Source of the DNA: an uncultured Roseibium sp.
GTDB taxonomy: Bacteria > Pseudomonadota > Alphaproteobacteria > Rhizobiales > Stappiaceae
DNA length: 64,000 bases
Reading direction: 5' to 3'
Assembly (NCBI RefSeq): GCF_947496995.1
Contig: NZ_CANMFD010000001.1
Span: forward strand, 368,692 to 432,691
The notes under the pieces were generated by a model, which was given only the letters and a program-made list of their open reading frames with translations, ran no database searches and was not told the DNA's origin. Below, piece by piece: positions 1 through 10,849 of this stretch (position 1 is the first letter of the stretch; the number at the start of each line of letters is the position of its first letter). The translations under genes and the position numbers were made by a program.

Positions 1-267
1 GTGGCATTGCTGGAAACCGAGCAGGTGTCGCTCTCCTTCGCCGAGGATGCGATTGAGGAAATTGCCTCTGTTGCGGTTGATCTGAATGCCTCGGTGGAGA
101 ACATCGGTGCCCGCCGGCTGCAGACGGTGATGGAGCGGATCCTTGACGAAATCTCCTTCACCGCTCCAGACCGTCCCGGGGAAACCATTGAGATCACCGG
201 CGAATTCGTCCGTGAAAATATCGGCGACCTCGCCAAGAACGTCGATCTTTCGAGGTTCATTCTTTAA
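1..267 (+). CDS. hslU: ATP-dependent protease ATPase subunit HslU, C-terminal fragment (truncated by window edge)
   Basis: Translation ...[27 protein letters not shown]...[19 protein letters not shown] matches the conserved HslU C-terminus. Confidence 0.93.
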   Translation: MALLETEQVSLSFAEDAIEEIASVAVDLNASVENIGARRLQTVMERILDEISFTAPDRPGETIEITGEFVRENIGDLAKNVDLSRFIL

Positions 268-336
268 GGGACGGGCGTATCGCCAGCGGCAATTTCGCCG
301 CTTGCGGTGCGCACGCGCTGGTGGCAGCATGCGCCA

Positions 337-831
337 ATGGTAGCTATTCGAAAAAGCAATGAGGAAGGTCACCGCCGGAAGTTCCTGGTGGTGATCGACG
401 ATACGCCGGAATGCGACCGGGCAATCGTTTACGCCGCAAAGCGTGCGGCACGCACCGGCGGCGTCGTCACGCTGGTCTATATCATCGCTCCGGGCGACTT
501 CCAGCATTGGCTGGGAGTTGAGGACATCATGCGGGCGGAAGCGCAGGAAGAAGCCGAGGCGACACTTGCCAAGGCCGCCGAGCGGGTGCGCACCGTCGCC
601 CGGACGGAACCGGAAACCGTCGTGCGCGAAGGCAACAAGGCGGATGAGATCCTGGAACTGATCGAATCGGATGCCGATATTGCAATCCTGGTGCTTGCGG
701 CAGGCACGGGATCGGAAGGCCCGGGGCCTCTTGTTTCCTCCATTGCCGGAAAATCGGGAAGTCCCTTTCCCATTCCGGTGACGATCGTGCCGGGCAACCT
801 GGATGACGATTCCATCTCGGCGCTGGCATGA
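337..831 (+). CDS. Universal stress protein (UspA) family protein
   Basis: FLVVIDDTPECDRAIVYAAKRAARTGGVVTLVYII... and a C-terminal IPVTIVPG segment typical of USP folds; ATG at 337 lies inside the 307..831 ORF. Confidence 0.8.
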   Translation: MVAIRKSNEEGHRRKFLVVIDDTPECDRAIVYAAKRAARTGGVVTLVYIIAPGDFQHWLGVEDIMRAEAQEEAEATLAKAAERVRTVARTEPETVVREGNKADEILELIESDADIAILVLAAGTGSEGPGPLVSSIAGKSGSPFPIPVTIVPGNLDDDSISALA

Positions 832-1020
832 CCGGGAAGCGGAAGCGACGAAAGATATCGGGTGGGGAACTTGATAGAACGCGATTTCTTCCTATCTAGT
901 TTTTAATAGTTCCAAACTGATCGAAGATACGTTAGAAGCATTCATCGGTGTTTTGCGATGGAGAGACGCAAGGCATGACCGACAACGGGACGCGTTGAAA
1001 CAACGCGAGGACAACACAAG

Positions 1021-1578
1021 ATGTTCATTCAAACTGAAGCAACGCCGAATCCGGCGACCCTGAAGTTTCTGCCGGGCCGAGTGGTTCTGCCGGAAGGCAC
1101 CTATGACTTCCGCTCGCGGGCGGATGCCGGCGTGTCTCCCCTGGCTCAGAAGCTGTTCGATGTTCCCGGCGTTCTTGCCGTGTTTTTCGGTCACGACTTC
1201 GTGACGGTCACCAAGGACGATACCGACTGGCAGCATATGAAGCCGGCGATTCTCGGTGTCATCATGGAGCAGTTCATGTCCGGTCAGCCGGTCATGTCCT
1301 CGGGCGAAAGCGAAGACACGGAAGAAGGCGAGTTTTTCGAGGAAGGCGATTCCGAGACCGTCAACACCATCAAGGAACTCCTGGAAACGCGGGTTCGCCC
1401 CGCCGTTGCCCAGGATGGCGGCGACATCACCTTCAAGGGCTTCAAGGAAGGCATTGTTTATCTTTCGATGCGCGGCGCCTGCGCCGGTTGCCCTTCATCC
1501 ACCGCGACCCTGCAGCACGGAATTCAGAACCTTTTGCGGCATTTCGTGCCCGAGGTTGAGGAAGTTCGCCCGATCTGA
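1021..1578 (+). CDS. NifU-like / Nfu iron-sulfur scaffold protein
   Basis: MFIQTEATPNPATLKFLPGR N-domain plus C-terminal GGDITFKGF...MRGACAGCPSSTATLQHGIQNLL with the CxxC Nfu motif. Confidence 0.93.
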   Translation: MFIQTEATPNPATLKFLPGRVVLPEGTYDFRSRADAGVSPLAQKLFDVPGVLAVFFGHDFVTVTKDDTDWQHMKPAILGVIMEQFMSGQPVMSSGESEDTEEGEFFEEGDSETVNTIKELLETRVRPAVAQDGGDITFKGFKEGIVYLSMRGACAGCPSSTATLQHGIQNLLRHFVPEVEEVRPI

Positions 1579-1600
1579 GCGGAATTTCTGTGTAATTTCA

Positions 1601-1632
1601 AAGGCTCGGCGCATTCGCCGGGCCTTTTTTAT
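1601..1632 (+). terminator. Rho-independent terminator downstream of nfu
   Basis: aaggctcggcgcattcgccgggcctttttta: GC hairpin followed by a T-run. Confidence 0.8.
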
Positions 1633-1774
1633 TTCAGACCCCCGATCTCTGTGGAAGGCAAGCCCCCCTTTGGACTTAGGTCCAAAGCGCGGCTCGACTC
1701 TGTGAGCTCACCGGGTTAGTGGCATGTGACGGCATGTGACGTCCGCATGCCGAACGAACAACGATTGACCTGAA

Positions 1775-2452
1775 ATGCGTGTCCTGGCCATCGATACCGC
1801 ACTTGCCAATTGCGCCGCCGCTGTTCTCGACAACGGAGCCGCGACGACCTGTTACGAAGCCTGCGGCGAGGAGATTGGCCGCGGCCATGCGGAACGGCTG
1901 ATGGTCATGATCGGCGAAGTGATGGCCGAAACCTCCACGGCCTTCGTCGATCTGGACCGGATCGTTGTCACGATCGGGCCGGGAAGTTTCACCGGACTGC
2001 GTGTCGGCCTTTCCGTTGCCCGAGGGTTCGGACTGGTCCTCGGCAAGCCCGTCGTCGGTGTTACCACGCTCGCCGCCATTGCCCGGCAAGCCGCCCCCCA
2101 TGATGGAGGGCCATCGGTGCTTGTCGCGCTGACGGGCAAGGCCGACGAGGTCTACTGCCAGGAATTCACCTCTTTTGGAGCCCCGGCTGGCGAGGCCGGT
2201 GTGCGCAGCTTGAAGGATCTTGCGGCAACATTGCCGGAGGGAATAAGATTGGCCGGATCTGCGGCCGACAGCGTTGCGGAGACGCTCGCCATTCCGGGGG
2301 AGCGAATTTTGTCTCGCAGCGGTTTTCCGGCTATCCGGGAGGTGGCCGAGTTGGGGCTCGATGCGGATCCGGCGAGATCGTCGCCTTCGCCGCTGTATCT
2401 GCGGCCACCCGATGCGACGCCGCAGACCAAGGGAAGGATTGAACGGCAATGA
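1775..2452 (+). CDS. tsaB: tRNA threonylcarbamoyladenosine biosynthesis protein TsaB
   Basis: MRVLAIDTALANCAAAVLD..., ...IVVTIGPGSFTGLRVGLSVARG; adjacent to rimI. Confidence 0.93.
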   Translation: MRVLAIDTALANCAAAVLDNGAATTCYEACGEEIGRGHAERLMVMIGEVMAETSTAFVDLDRIVVTIGPGSFTGLRVGLSVARGFGLVLGKPVVGVTTLAAIARQAAPHDGGPSVLVALTGKADEVYCQEFTSFGAPAGEAGVRSLKDLAATLPEGIRLAGSAADSVAETLAIPGERILSRSGFPAIREVAELGLDADPARSSPSPLYLRPPDATPQTKGRIERQ

Positions 2453-2937
2453 GTTTTTGGTGGTTCTGGACTCAGCCGCCTGTCGTGGAAGAGGCGCTGG
2501 ACGAGGACCTGCCGAAGATAGCCGAAATTCACGCTGCCTGCTTCGCGCACAATTGGAATGTAGACGAGCTCGGGCGGATGAAAGCCCAGGACGGGACGAC
2601 CTTCCTGGTTGCACGGCGCGCCAGTCCCTACGGGACACGGGCGCCGCTCGGGTTCCTGATCCTCAGAACGGTCGCTGACGAGGCGGAGGTCATCACCATT
2701 GCGGTGAATGCCCGCCAGCGCGGTCGCGGTATAGGCAAGAAGCTCATGGAAGCAGGCCTTTTTCGCCTCTACGCCGAGCGCTGCGAACATTTGTTTCTTG
2801 AAGTTGACGCAGCCAACGAAAGCGCCTTGCTGCTCTACCGGGGGCTCGGCTTCAAGGAGATTGGCCAGCGCAAGGGTTATTACAGCGACAGTGGCGGGGA
2901 CGGCACGGCGCTTGTCATGCGCATCGATCTTCGGTAA
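2449..2937 (+). CDS. rimI: Ribosomal-protein-alanine N-acetyltransferase (GNAT)
   Basis: GNAT motif RQRGRGIGKKLMEAGL and LEVDAANESALLLYRGLGFKEIGQRKGYY; overlaps the tsaB stop. Confidence 0.9.
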   Translation: MSFWWFWTQPPVVEEALDEDLPKIAEIHAACFAHNWNVDELGRMKAQDGTTFLVARRASPYGTRAPLGFLILRTVADEAEVITIAVNARQRGRGIGKKLMEAGLFRLYAERCEHLFLEVDAANESALLLYRGLGFKEIGQRKGYYSDSGGDGTALVMRIDLR

Positions 2938-3084
2938 GCGCTGTAGCAGGATCGACAGACCTGTCAACGGGATCGATTGAGGGTCTGATTGCTGATCGAT
3001 TTTGAAGTGGTGGAGCACCCGGTCGGCGTTCAATGGAACGCAGCAAGCTCCGACGAACATGAACTACCAGCGGGCGGCAATTCA

Positions 3085-3534
3085 ATGGCTGACGACGAGC
3101 AACTAACGCTAGCGGATATGTGTATCGCAAAAGGCATGCGCATGACCGAGCAGCGGCGGGTCATCGCCACGGTCATTGAAGAAGCCTCGGACGAGCACCC
3201 GGATGTCGAGGAGCTTTACCGCCGTTCGGTGTCGATCGATTCGAGGATTTCCATTTCAACCGTATACCGGACGGTGAAACTGTTCGAGGATGCCGGGATG
3301 ATCGAGCGTCACGACTTCAGGGACGGCCGCTCGCGCTATGAAACCGTTCCCGATGAGCACCACGACCATCTGATCGACCTGCGCAGTGGTCAGGTCATCG
3401 AATTCCGCAACGAGGACATCGAGGCCCTGCAGGAGTTCATCGCCCGCAAGCTTGGCTACAAGCTGGTCGACCACCGGCTGGAACTCTATGGCGTGCCCCT
3501 CGATCCTTCGAAGGACGAAAAGGACGATGGCTGA
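3085..3534 (+). CDS. fur: Fur family transcriptional regulator
   Basis: MADDEQLTLADMCIAKGMRMTEQRRVIATVIEEASDEHPDVEELYRRSVSIDSRISISTVYRTVKLFEDAGMI: Fur winged helix. ATG at 3085 is the likely start. Fur versus Mur/Irr not resolved. Confidence 0.88.
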   Translation: MADDEQLTLADMCIAKGMRMTEQRRVIATVIEEASDEHPDVEELYRRSVSIDSRISISTVYRTVKLFEDAGMIERHDFRDGRSRYETVPDEHHDHLIDLRSGQVIEFRNEDIEALQEFIARKLGYKLVDHRLELYGVPLDPSKDEKDDG

Positions 3535-4411
3535 AATCAAGGCCGTTCTCATCATTTTCATTCTGACGCTCGTCTCGTTGATCCTCATTCCGCTGCAATG
3601 GATTGCGATCCGGCTGCAGCTTCCCATGCGCAGGAAACTGCCGCAGATCTGGCACCTGATCGCCACGCGGCTTGTCGGCATCCGCATCCGCCAGATCGGC
3701 AGCCCTTCGCCCGACAGGCCTTTGCTGATCACCTCCAATCATGCCTCCTGGGTCGATATCACGGTCATCGGCTCGCTCATGCCGTTGTCCTTCATCGCCA
3801 AATCGGAGGTCTCCGGCTGGCCCATATTCGGCTTGTTGGCAAAACTGCAGCGCACGGTGTTTGTCGACCGCACAAAACGGACGCGCACAGTCGAGGTGAC
3901 CGATACGATCGCCGGCCGCATGGCGGCGGGCGATGCCATGGTGCTGTTTGCGGAAGGCACGTCCAATGACGGCAACTGCGTTCTGCCCTTCCGCTCCGCT
4001 CTTCTGGGAGCAGCTACGCGTGCGGTCGGCAACGGCGGCGGCGAGAAGGTCTGGGTTCAGCCCCTGTCGGTGGCGTATCAGGGCTTTTACGGCCTGCCGA
4101 TGGGCCGGGCACACCGTCCCCATGTCGCCTGGTACGGCGACATGGAGCTTGCAGGTCACCTGTGGGGCGTCTTCGCACGTGGAGCCTTCGACGTGATCGT
4201 GCACTGGGGAGACCCGGTTCTGGTCGACGGCGACACGGATCGCAAGGCGTTGACCCGCCAGCTGGAGAGGGAAGTCCGGGCGATGACGGTCGCTTCGCTG
4301 CTGCAAAAGCCGATTGAATACGAAGATTCCGGCGAAAGCGGCGATTCGGACGAAATCGGGCCGTTCGAGTTCTTCTCAAACGGGGAAAAACCCGGTAAAG
4401 CTGGCGTCTGA
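3527..4411 (+). CDS. plsC: 1-acyl-sn-glycerol-3-phosphate acyltransferase (PlsC family)
   Basis: NHASWVD (NHx4D motif) and FAEGTSNDG in ORF 3386..4411; likely ATG at 3527 overlapping the fur stop. Confidence 0.85.
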   Translation: MAEIKAVLIIFILTLVSLILIPLQWIAIRLQLPMRRKLPQIWHLIATRLVGIRIRQIGSPSPDRPLLITSNHASWVDITVIGSLMPLSFIAKSEVSGWPIFGLLAKLQRTVFVDRTKRTRTVEVTDTIAGRMAAGDAMVLFAEGTSNDGNCVLPFRSALLGAATRAVGNGGGEKVWVQPLSVAYQGFYGLPMGRAHRPHVAWYGDMELAGHLWGVFARGAFDVIVHWGDPVLVDGDTDRKALTRQLEREVRAMTVASLLQKPIEYEDSGESGDSDEIGPFEFFSNGEKPGKAGV

Positions 4412-4537
4412 ATTTTACGAGTGCCGCCCGCAGCCATGCTTGAGCGGAAACAATGGGCGCGAAGGATTAAGAGATCCCGCCCGACGGCGCTTACACTCAC
4501 GACATGCCGGCCGCGTGACGCAGGCCATGAGGAGCGA

Positions 4538-6022
4538 ATGACAAGCCGCCCGGAAGCAGACCAGGAAACGACCGCATCCGCCGTTTCTCTGACAGCAGAA
4601 AAGACAGCAGCAGTGGCAGGAAACATGCGCAAGGTGTTCGTGCGCACCTACGGCTGCCAGATGAATGTTTATGACAGCGACCGCATGACCGATGTTCTGG
4701 CGCCGGAAGGGTTCCAGGCGACGGACAACATGGAAGACGCGGATCTGGTCATTCTCAACACCTGCCACATCCGCGAAAAGGCTGCCGAGAAGGTCTATTC
4801 CGAGCTTGGCCGTATCCGCAAGGTGAAGGAAGAGCGCGCCAGATCAGGCAAGGAGATGATGGTCGGCGTCGCCGGCTGCGTGGCCCAGGCGGAAGGCGAG
4901 GAGATTTCCAGGCGTGCGCCGATTGTCGATCTCGTCGTCGGCCCCCAGAGCTATCACCAGCTTCCGGCGCTGCTGGACAAGGTTCGCCAGGGCAACAAGG
5001 TCGTCGAAACCGAATTCGACATCGACGCGAAGTTCGACCACCTGTCCGCACGTGCCGAGACCCCACTGAAAAAGCGTCCTCCATCCGCCTTTCTGACGGT
5101 GCAGGAAGGCTGCGACAAGTTCTGCACCTTCTGTGTCGTGCCTTATACGCGCGGCGCGGAAGTATCCCGCTCCGTGGCGCAGATCGTGACCGAGGCGGAG
5201 CGTATGGCCGCCTCCGGTGTGCGGGAGATCACGCTGCTCGGCCAGAATGTCAACGCCTACCACGGCGTTTCGCCCGATGGTGCGACGTGGGGGCTGGGTC
5301 GTCTTCTCCGCCGGCTCTCCGAAATCGACGGTCTGGACCGGCTGCGCTACACCACCAGTCATCCGCGCGATATGGACGACGACCTCATCGACGCCCACCG
5401 GGAACTGAAAACCCTGATGCCCTATCTGCATCTGCCGGTGCAGTCCGGGTCGGACGCGATCCTCAAGGCCATGAACCGCCGGCACACACGCGACGAGTAT
5501 TTCCGTCTGATCGATCGCATCCGCGACGCGGCGCCTGGCATTGCGCTTTCCGGCGATTTCATCATCGGATTTCCGGGTGAAACGGATCGGGACTTCGACG
5601 ATACGATGGATCTGATCCGCCGCGTCGGTTACGGCTCCGCCTTTTCGTTCAAATACAGCCCTCGGCCCGGAACGCCGGGAGCGGGCATGGACGATCAGGT
5701 GCCGGAAGATGTAAAATCCGCGCGCCTGGCCGCCTTGCAGGATCTGGTGAGTGAACAGCAGAAGGCCTTCAACCTGTCCCGGCTCGGCATGACCTGCGAC
5801 GTGCTTCTGGAAAAGGTCGGCCGCAATCCAGGCCAGCTTGTCGGCAAGTCACCCTGGCTGCAGCCGGTGCAACTGGACGCTCCGGAGAATCTGATCGGCA
5901 GCATACAAGCGGTGGAAATCGTAGATACGGGATCTAATTCGCTGTTCGGACGCCTGATAGACGGGCAAGATGAAACTGACTTTCCCGGGGCCATCCCGGC
6001 TTCGGCGGCTCAGGCCGGATGA
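4538..6022 (+). CDS. miaB: tRNA-2-methylthio-N6-dimethylallyladenosine synthase MiaB
   Basis: [18 protein letters not shown], radical-SAM motif [16 protein letters not shown]-terminal TRAM. ATG at 4538 has a good SD. Confidence 0.95.
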   Translation: MTSRPEADQETTASAVSLTAEKTAAVAGNMRKVFVRTYGCQMNVYDSDRMTDVLAPEGFQATDNMEDADLVILNTCHIREKAAEKVYSELGRIRKVKEERARSGKEMMVGVAGCVAQAEGEEISRRAPIVDLVVGPQSYHQLPALLDKVRQGNKVVETEFDIDAKFDHLSARAETPLKKRPPSAFLTVQEGCDKFCTFCVVPYTRGAEVSRSVAQIVTEAERMAASGVREITLLGQNVNAYHGVSPDGATWGLGRLLRRLSEIDGLDRLRYTTSHPRDMDDDLIDAHRELKTLMPYLHLPVQSGSDAILKAMNRRHTRDEYFRLIDRIRDAAPGIALSGDFIIGFPGETDRDFDDTMDLIRRVGYGSAFSFKYSPRPGTPGAGMDDQVPEDVKSARLAALQDLVSEQQKAFNLSRLGMTCDVLLEKVGRNPGQLVGKSPWLQPVQLDAPENLIGSIQAVEIVDTGSNSLFGRLIDGQDETDFPGAIPASAAQAG

Positions 6023-6038
6023 CTACAGGAGACGTCGT

Positions 6039-7175
6039 TTGACGCGAGACAGCCACTCTTCTCCCCGCAAGTCCACGGACCAGTCTTCTTCCGCCGCCGC
6101 GTCGGCCTCCGATATGACCCACATCGTCCTTGCTTTTGAAGACAACCGGCTGATTGGAGATCTCTTTGGTCAATTCGATCAGAACCTGGCTCTGATCGAG
6201 CAGCGGCTGGGCGTAGATGCGATCGCGCGGGGCAATCAGGTCACCCTGAAAGGCTCCCAGGCCGGGTGTGCGCAGGCGCGCACGGCGCTGGAGTCCATGT
6301 ACCAGCGGCTGCTGCAGGGGCAGGAGATCCATCCCGGCGATGTGGATGGCGCATTGCGCATGGCCGCTGCCGCGGAAGCGCAGTTGCCCCTGCCGACCCT
6401 GGAGCCGAAGTCCCGGCTGGCGTTCGCGCAGATCGCCACCCGCCGCAAGACCATCGTCGCCCGGACGCCGACGCAGGACGCCTATATCCGTGCGATGGAC
6501 CGGGCCGATCTGATTTTCGGCACCGGCCCGGCCGGCACCGGCAAGACGTTTCTGGCCGTGGCCTATGCCGCGGCGCTTCTGGAGCGCGGCGATGTCGCCC
6601 GGCTGATCCTGTCGCGCCCGGCTGTCGAAGCCGGTGAACGGCTCGGCTTCTTGCCCGGTGAAATGAAGGACAAGGTCGATCCGTACCTGCGCCCGATCTA
6701 CGACGCGCTCTATGAAATGATGCCGGCGGAAAAGGTGGACCGCGGTCTGCAGTCCGGGATGATCGAGGTCGCCCCGCTCGCCTTCATGCGCGGCCGCACC
6801 CTGTCGAACGCGGTCGTTCTGCTCGACGAGGCCCAGAACACCACGTCCATGCAGATGAAGATGTTCCTGACCCGCCTTGGTGACGGCTCCAAGATGATCG
6901 TGACCGGCGACCCCAGTCAGATCGATCTTCCACCCGGACAGAAGTCCGGTCTGCGGGAGGCTCTGGGGCTTTTGACGGACATTCGGGAAGTCTCCCATAT
7001 CCGCTTCAATGAAACGGATGTGGTCCGTCACGAACTGGTCGGCCGGATCGTCACCGCCTACGACAATGCCTCCCGTGAGGAAGCGGAGGCGCGCGAAAGG
7101 CGGTATTCCGAGCGTCGCCCTGCTGCTCCCGTCGAGGAGACAAAGCCCCGCGCCCGCGAAGCCGCGACCACCTGA
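6039..7175 (+). CDS. PhoH family ATPase (YbeZ-like)
   Basis: [18 protein letters not shown] Walker [10 protein letters not shown] Walker B; followed by ybeY and corC. Start uncertain (TTG 6039 or ATG 6114). Confidence 0.9.
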   Translation: MTRDSHSSPRKSTDQSSSAAASASDMTHIVLAFEDNRLIGDLFGQFDQNLALIEQRLGVDAIARGNQVTLKGSQAGCAQARTALESMYQRLLQGQEIHPGDVDGALRMAAAAEAQLPLPTLEPKSRLAFAQIATRRKTIVARTPTQDAYIRAMDRADLIFGTGPAGTGKTFLAVAYAAALLERGDVARLILSRPAVEAGERLGFLPGEMKDKVDPYLRPIYDALYEMMPAEKVDRGLQSGMIEVAPLAFMRGRTLSNAVVLLDEAQNTTSMQMKMFLTRLGDGSKMIVTGDPSQIDLPPGQKSGLREALGLLTDIREVSHIRFNETDVVRHELVGRIVTAYDNASREEAEARERRYSERRPAAPVEETKPRAREAATT

Positions 7176-7189
7176 AGACTGTTGGATCC

Positions 7190-7708
7190 GTGATGCCAGG
7201 CCCGTTGCCAGATGGATTTGTGATAGATCTCGCGATAGAGGCGGGTGAATGGCCCGGGGAAGCAGACTTGTTCCGGCTGGCAGACCGGACGATTTCGGCG
7301 GCGTTTGCCGAAGCCGGTCTACAGGTGACTGAAAACACGGAAGTCTCGCTTCTTTTCACCGACGATGCCGGGATCCGCCAGTTGAACGGCAAGTGGCGGG
7401 ACAAGGACAAGGCGACGAATGTCCTGTCCTTTCCCGGCGGCAATCCGGAAGGAGACGTCTATGGACCGCTTCTGGGGGATATCGTATTCGGATACGAGAC
7501 CGTTTTGCGGGAAGCGGAAGAATTGGGAATTGAATTCGGCGATCACCTTTCCCATCTGATTGTTCATGGTTTGCTTCATCTTTTCGACTATGATCATCAG
7601 GATAATGAGGAAGCTGAGCTGATGGAGAGCCTTGAGAAAGCCATACTGGCATCTCTGGGGATCGATGACCCTTACGCGGACAGGCCCCTTGTGGCGGACA
7701 GCGGTTAA
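7190..7708 (+). CDS. ybeY: Endoribonuclease YbeY (rRNA maturation)
   Basis: NVLSFPGG and the metal motif HLIVHGLLHLFDYDH. Confidence 0.94.
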   Translation: MMPGPLPDGFVIDLAIEAGEWPGEADLFRLADRTISAAFAEAGLQVTENTEVSLLFTDDAGIRQLNGKWRDKDKATNVLSFPGGNPEGDVYGPLLGDIVFGYETVLREAEELGIEFGDHLSHLIVHGLLHLFDYDHQDNEEAELMESLEKAILASLGIDDPYADRPLVADSG

Positions 7709-7744
7709 GTGGCATCATGAGGCATGTTGTTTTTGTATTGATGG

Positions 7745-8962
7745 ATGATGAACGCAGTTGAACCGCAAAGTCCGACAGGCGAGCCGAAGGCCGCCGCGTC
7801 AGGACAATCTCAGGACGGGGAAGACCCGCAACAGACCAGGCCGCAGCGATCTGCGGCCTTTCTCGAAAATCTCAAACGCGTGTTGCGCTTGGGGCGTCAG
7901 TCGTCGTCACTGCGCGAAAATCTTGAAGACGAGTTGGCGCGGGAAGGCAGCGACAATGCGTCGTTCTCTCCCGAAGAGCGCATGCTGCTCGGCAATATTC
8001 TGCGCCTTCGGGAACTGCGTGTCGACGATGTCATGATCCCGCGCGCCGATATCGAGGCGGTCGATGTGGGCACCAGCCTGAGCCGGGTGATGGAGCTGTT
8101 CCAGAAGAGTGGACACTCCCGCATGCCGGTCTACGAGGATACGCTCGACGATCCTCGCGGCATGGTGCACATCAAGGACCTGATGGCCTATATCGCCGAA
8201 CGGGCCGCGACTGCCAGGTCTGCAACTGCTGTGGACAAAAATACCGATGCAACCGACGGGGATGACCTTCCCGCCAATGGTTCGGCGCGCAACGGCCACA
8301 ACAGACCGGACCTGGATCTTTCCGGCGTGGATCTGTCGGTCACCCTCAAGGAAACCGAACTTCTGAGGGACCTGCTGTTCGCCCCGCCCTCCATGCCCGC
8401 GACCGATCTGATGGCCAAAATGCAGGCCGACCGGATCCAGATGGCGCTGGTAATAGACGAGTATGGCGGCACGGACGGGCTCGTTTCGCTGGAAGACCTG
8501 GTCGAAGAGGTCGTCGGCGACATCGAGGACGAGCACGACGAAGCCGAGGAAGCCATGTTGATCCCGGATGGTGAGGGTGTGTGGATCGCTGATCCGCGCC
8601 TGCCTCTGGAGGATATGGACGAGGCCCTCGGCACCGACCTGAACAACGGCGAAATCTCCGAGGATGTCGATACCCTGGGCGGTCTGCTCTACGTCTCGGT
8701 CGGCCGGGTTCCGGTTCGGGGCGAGTTGTTGTTCGTTCCTGTCGAGATGCCGGGATTTGAATTCGAGATCATGGATGCGGATCCGCGGCGCATCAAACGT
8801 CTGAAGATCCGACGTCGCCGCGCGGAGCCCCGCCAGCAGGAATTGCGCCGCCGCCCGAAACGCTCCGATGCACCCGTCGCCGAAGCCGGCCACGAGAAGG
8901 GCGCCGACGCGAACCGGCCGGTTGTTTCCGCGGATCCCGGGCGGCCCGACAAACTTTCCTGA
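7745..8962 (+). CDS. CBS-domain hemolysin-like / CorC family protein
   Basis: ELRVDDVMIPRADIEAVD, IDEYGGTDGLVSLEDLVEEVVGDIEDEHD; CorC_HlyC C-terminal domain; follows ybeY, precedes lnt. Confidence 0.9.
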   Translation: MMNAVEPQSPTGEPKAAASGQSQDGEDPQQTRPQRSAAFLENLKRVLRLGRQSSSLRENLEDELAREGSDNASFSPEERMLLGNILRLRELRVDDVMIPRADIEAVDVGTSLSRVMELFQKSGHSRMPVYEDTLDDPRGMVHIKDLMAYIAERAATARSATAVDKNTDATDGDDLPANGSARNGHNRPDLDLSGVDLSVTLKETELLRDLLFAPPSMPATDLMAKMQADRIQMALVIDEYGGTDGLVSLEDLVEEVVGDIEDEHDEAEEAMLIPDGEGVWIADPRLPLEDMDEALGTDLNNGEISEDVDTLGGLLYVSVGRVPVRGELLFVPVEMPGFEFEIMDADPRRIKRLKIRRRRAEPRQQELRRRPKRSDAPVAEAGHEKGADANRPVVSADPGRPDKLS

Positions 8963-9040
8963 CCTGCCCTGAATAGGCCTTGACCGCCCTGCAGCAAGAC
9001 GACAATTCTCCTGCCCTGTGAAACAGGAGCGAAGTCACGA

Positions 9041-10657
9041 ATGCACTGGTTGTCTCAACGCCTGGCCGTTCTGCCGAACTTCTTCCTTTTGGCCTGGGGA
9101 TGGCAGCGCCGCATAGTATGTGTGCTGTGCGGAGCGGCGACCGCATTTGCGTTGCCGCCCTACGGGCTGATGCCGGTTCTGGCCATCACCTTTCCCTGCC
9201 TCGTCTGGCTGTTGGACGGCGCGGTGGAGACGGGGCCGGGAAAGGTGCGCAGCCGGCTGCGCACCGGCTTCGCCGTCGGCTGGCTGTTCGGCTTCGGCTA
9301 TTTCCTGTCCGGACTGTGGTGGATAGGGGCGGCCTTTCTTGTCGAGGCGGAGCGCTTTGCCTGGCTGATGCCTTTCGCGGTCCTGGCGATGCCTGTCGGT
9401 CTGGCGCTGTTTACCGGGCTCGGCGTTGCGCTTGCAGCCCTCCTGTGGTCGGACAGGTTCTACCGGATCGTGCTTCTGGCCGCCTGCCTGTCCCTGTCGG
9501 ACTGGCTGCGCGGCCACGTGCTGACGGGCTTTCCCTGGAATGCTTTCGGCTACGGGGTCTCCGGCTCGCTCACACTGTCGCAGACCGCGAGCCTCGTCGG
9601 CATCTACGGCCTGACCTTCCTGACCCTGGCGCTTGCCGCTTCCCCGGCTGTTCTTGCCGACGCAAGACCCTTGCGGCAACGCCTCGGGGCGTTGGGCGCC
9701 GCCATCGCGGTATTGGGCCTTGTCGCGGTTTACGGCTCGGTTCGCCTTGCCTCGGTGGAAACGAAGGACGCGGCGCTGGATATCCGTATCGTCCAGCCCT
9801 CGATCAGCCAGAAGGACAAGTGGCGGCCGGAGTTCAGGGATACGATTTTTCAGACTTATCTGGACATGACCGAGGCCCCTCTCGGCGGCACTGCCCGTGT
9901 CGGCATGCCGCGGCTCGTGGTCTGGCCGGAATCGGCTGTGCCTTTTCTTCTCACGCAGGAACCGGGCGCTCTTTACCGGGTGGCAGGCGCTCTTGGTGAA
10001 AAGAGCGAACTGGTGACCGGCGCCATTCGTGCCGAGGCCGGAGCCGATGGCGCGCTTTACTTCAACAGCGTCTTTCTGATCGGTGGCGATGGCACCGTTC
10101 GCGGCATATACGACAAGGTCCGCCTGGTGCCGTTTGGCGAATACGTACCCTTGCGATCCGTGCTCGACCGGCTTGGAATTTCCAACCTGGCCGGTCCCAT
10201 GGAAGGCTTCGAAGCGGGATATCAAAGGCGCGCACTGTCCACCGCCGGAGGTTTAGGTTTTCTACCTCTGATTTGCTATGAGGTGATATTCCCCGCCGAT
10301 TTCGCTGGAAAAGCCGGTGCGCCGGCCTTCCTCCTCAACGTGACCAACGATGCCTGGTTCGGACGTACACCGGGCCCCTATCAGCATTTCGCGCAAGCCC
10401 GCATGCGGGCGATCGAAACGGGCCTGCCTCTCATCAGGGCGGCGAACACGGGCATTTCAGCGATCGTTGACGGCAAGGGGGAAGTGATTGATGCCCTTTC
10501 GGTATTCGAAAAAGGAGTGATTGACGCAAGATTGCCGCAAAGCATCGGGACAACAATCTATGGCAGATTTGGCGATGCTTCTTTTCTCCTGGTGGCGATT
10601 TTGCTTGTGTTATTTGCCGGGATATTCGAATACAACCGGCATTCGCGTCTAAATTGA
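9041..10657 (+). CDS. lnt: Apolipoprotein N-acyltransferase
   Basis: Multi-TM N-terminus then nitrilase domain: VWPESAVPF, YDKVRLVPFGEYVP, PLICYEVIFP, NVTNDAWFGRTPGPYQHFAQARMRAIETG. Confidence 0.95.
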   Translation: MHWLSQRLAVLPNFFLLAWGWQRRIVCVLCGAATAFALPPYGLMPVLAITFPCLVWLLDGAVETGPGKVRSRLRTGFAVGWLFGFGYFLSGLWWIGAAFLVEAERFAWLMPFAVLAMPVGLALFTGLGVALAALLWSDRFYRIVLLAACLSLSDWLRGHVLTGFPWNAFGYGVSGSLTLSQTASLVGIYGLTFLTLALAASPAVLADARPLRQRLGALGAAIAVLGLVAVYGSVRLASVETKDAALDIRIVQPSISQKDKWRPEFRDTIFQTYLDMTEAPLGGTARVGMPRLVVWPESAVPFLLTQEPGALYRVAGALGEKSELVTGAIRAEAGADGALYFNSVFLIGGDGTVRGIYDKVRLVPFGEYVPLRSVLDRLGISNLAGPMEGFEAGYQRRALSTAGGLGFLPLICYEVIFPADFAGKAGAPAFLLNVTNDAWFGRTPGPYQHFAQARMRAIETGLPLIRAANTGISAIVDGKGEVIDALSVFEKGVIDARLPQSIGTTIYGRFGDASFLLVAILLVLFAGIFEYNRHSRLN

Positions 10658-10849
10658 TATTTTTTGTTTGAGTTGAGTGAAGGAAGTGTGATACAACCGT
10701 GAAATAGCCGATTGAGGGCTGCTTCATGTACAAGTGAAGGGTTGCGGGCAAACTTCGATCTCTTGGGCCTTGTGGGGAGGACGCTGGGGGAGCTTGTGCA
10801 AACGACAACGAGCGGACATTCGCCGCGAGAAAAAGAAAGTGCGACGTAG

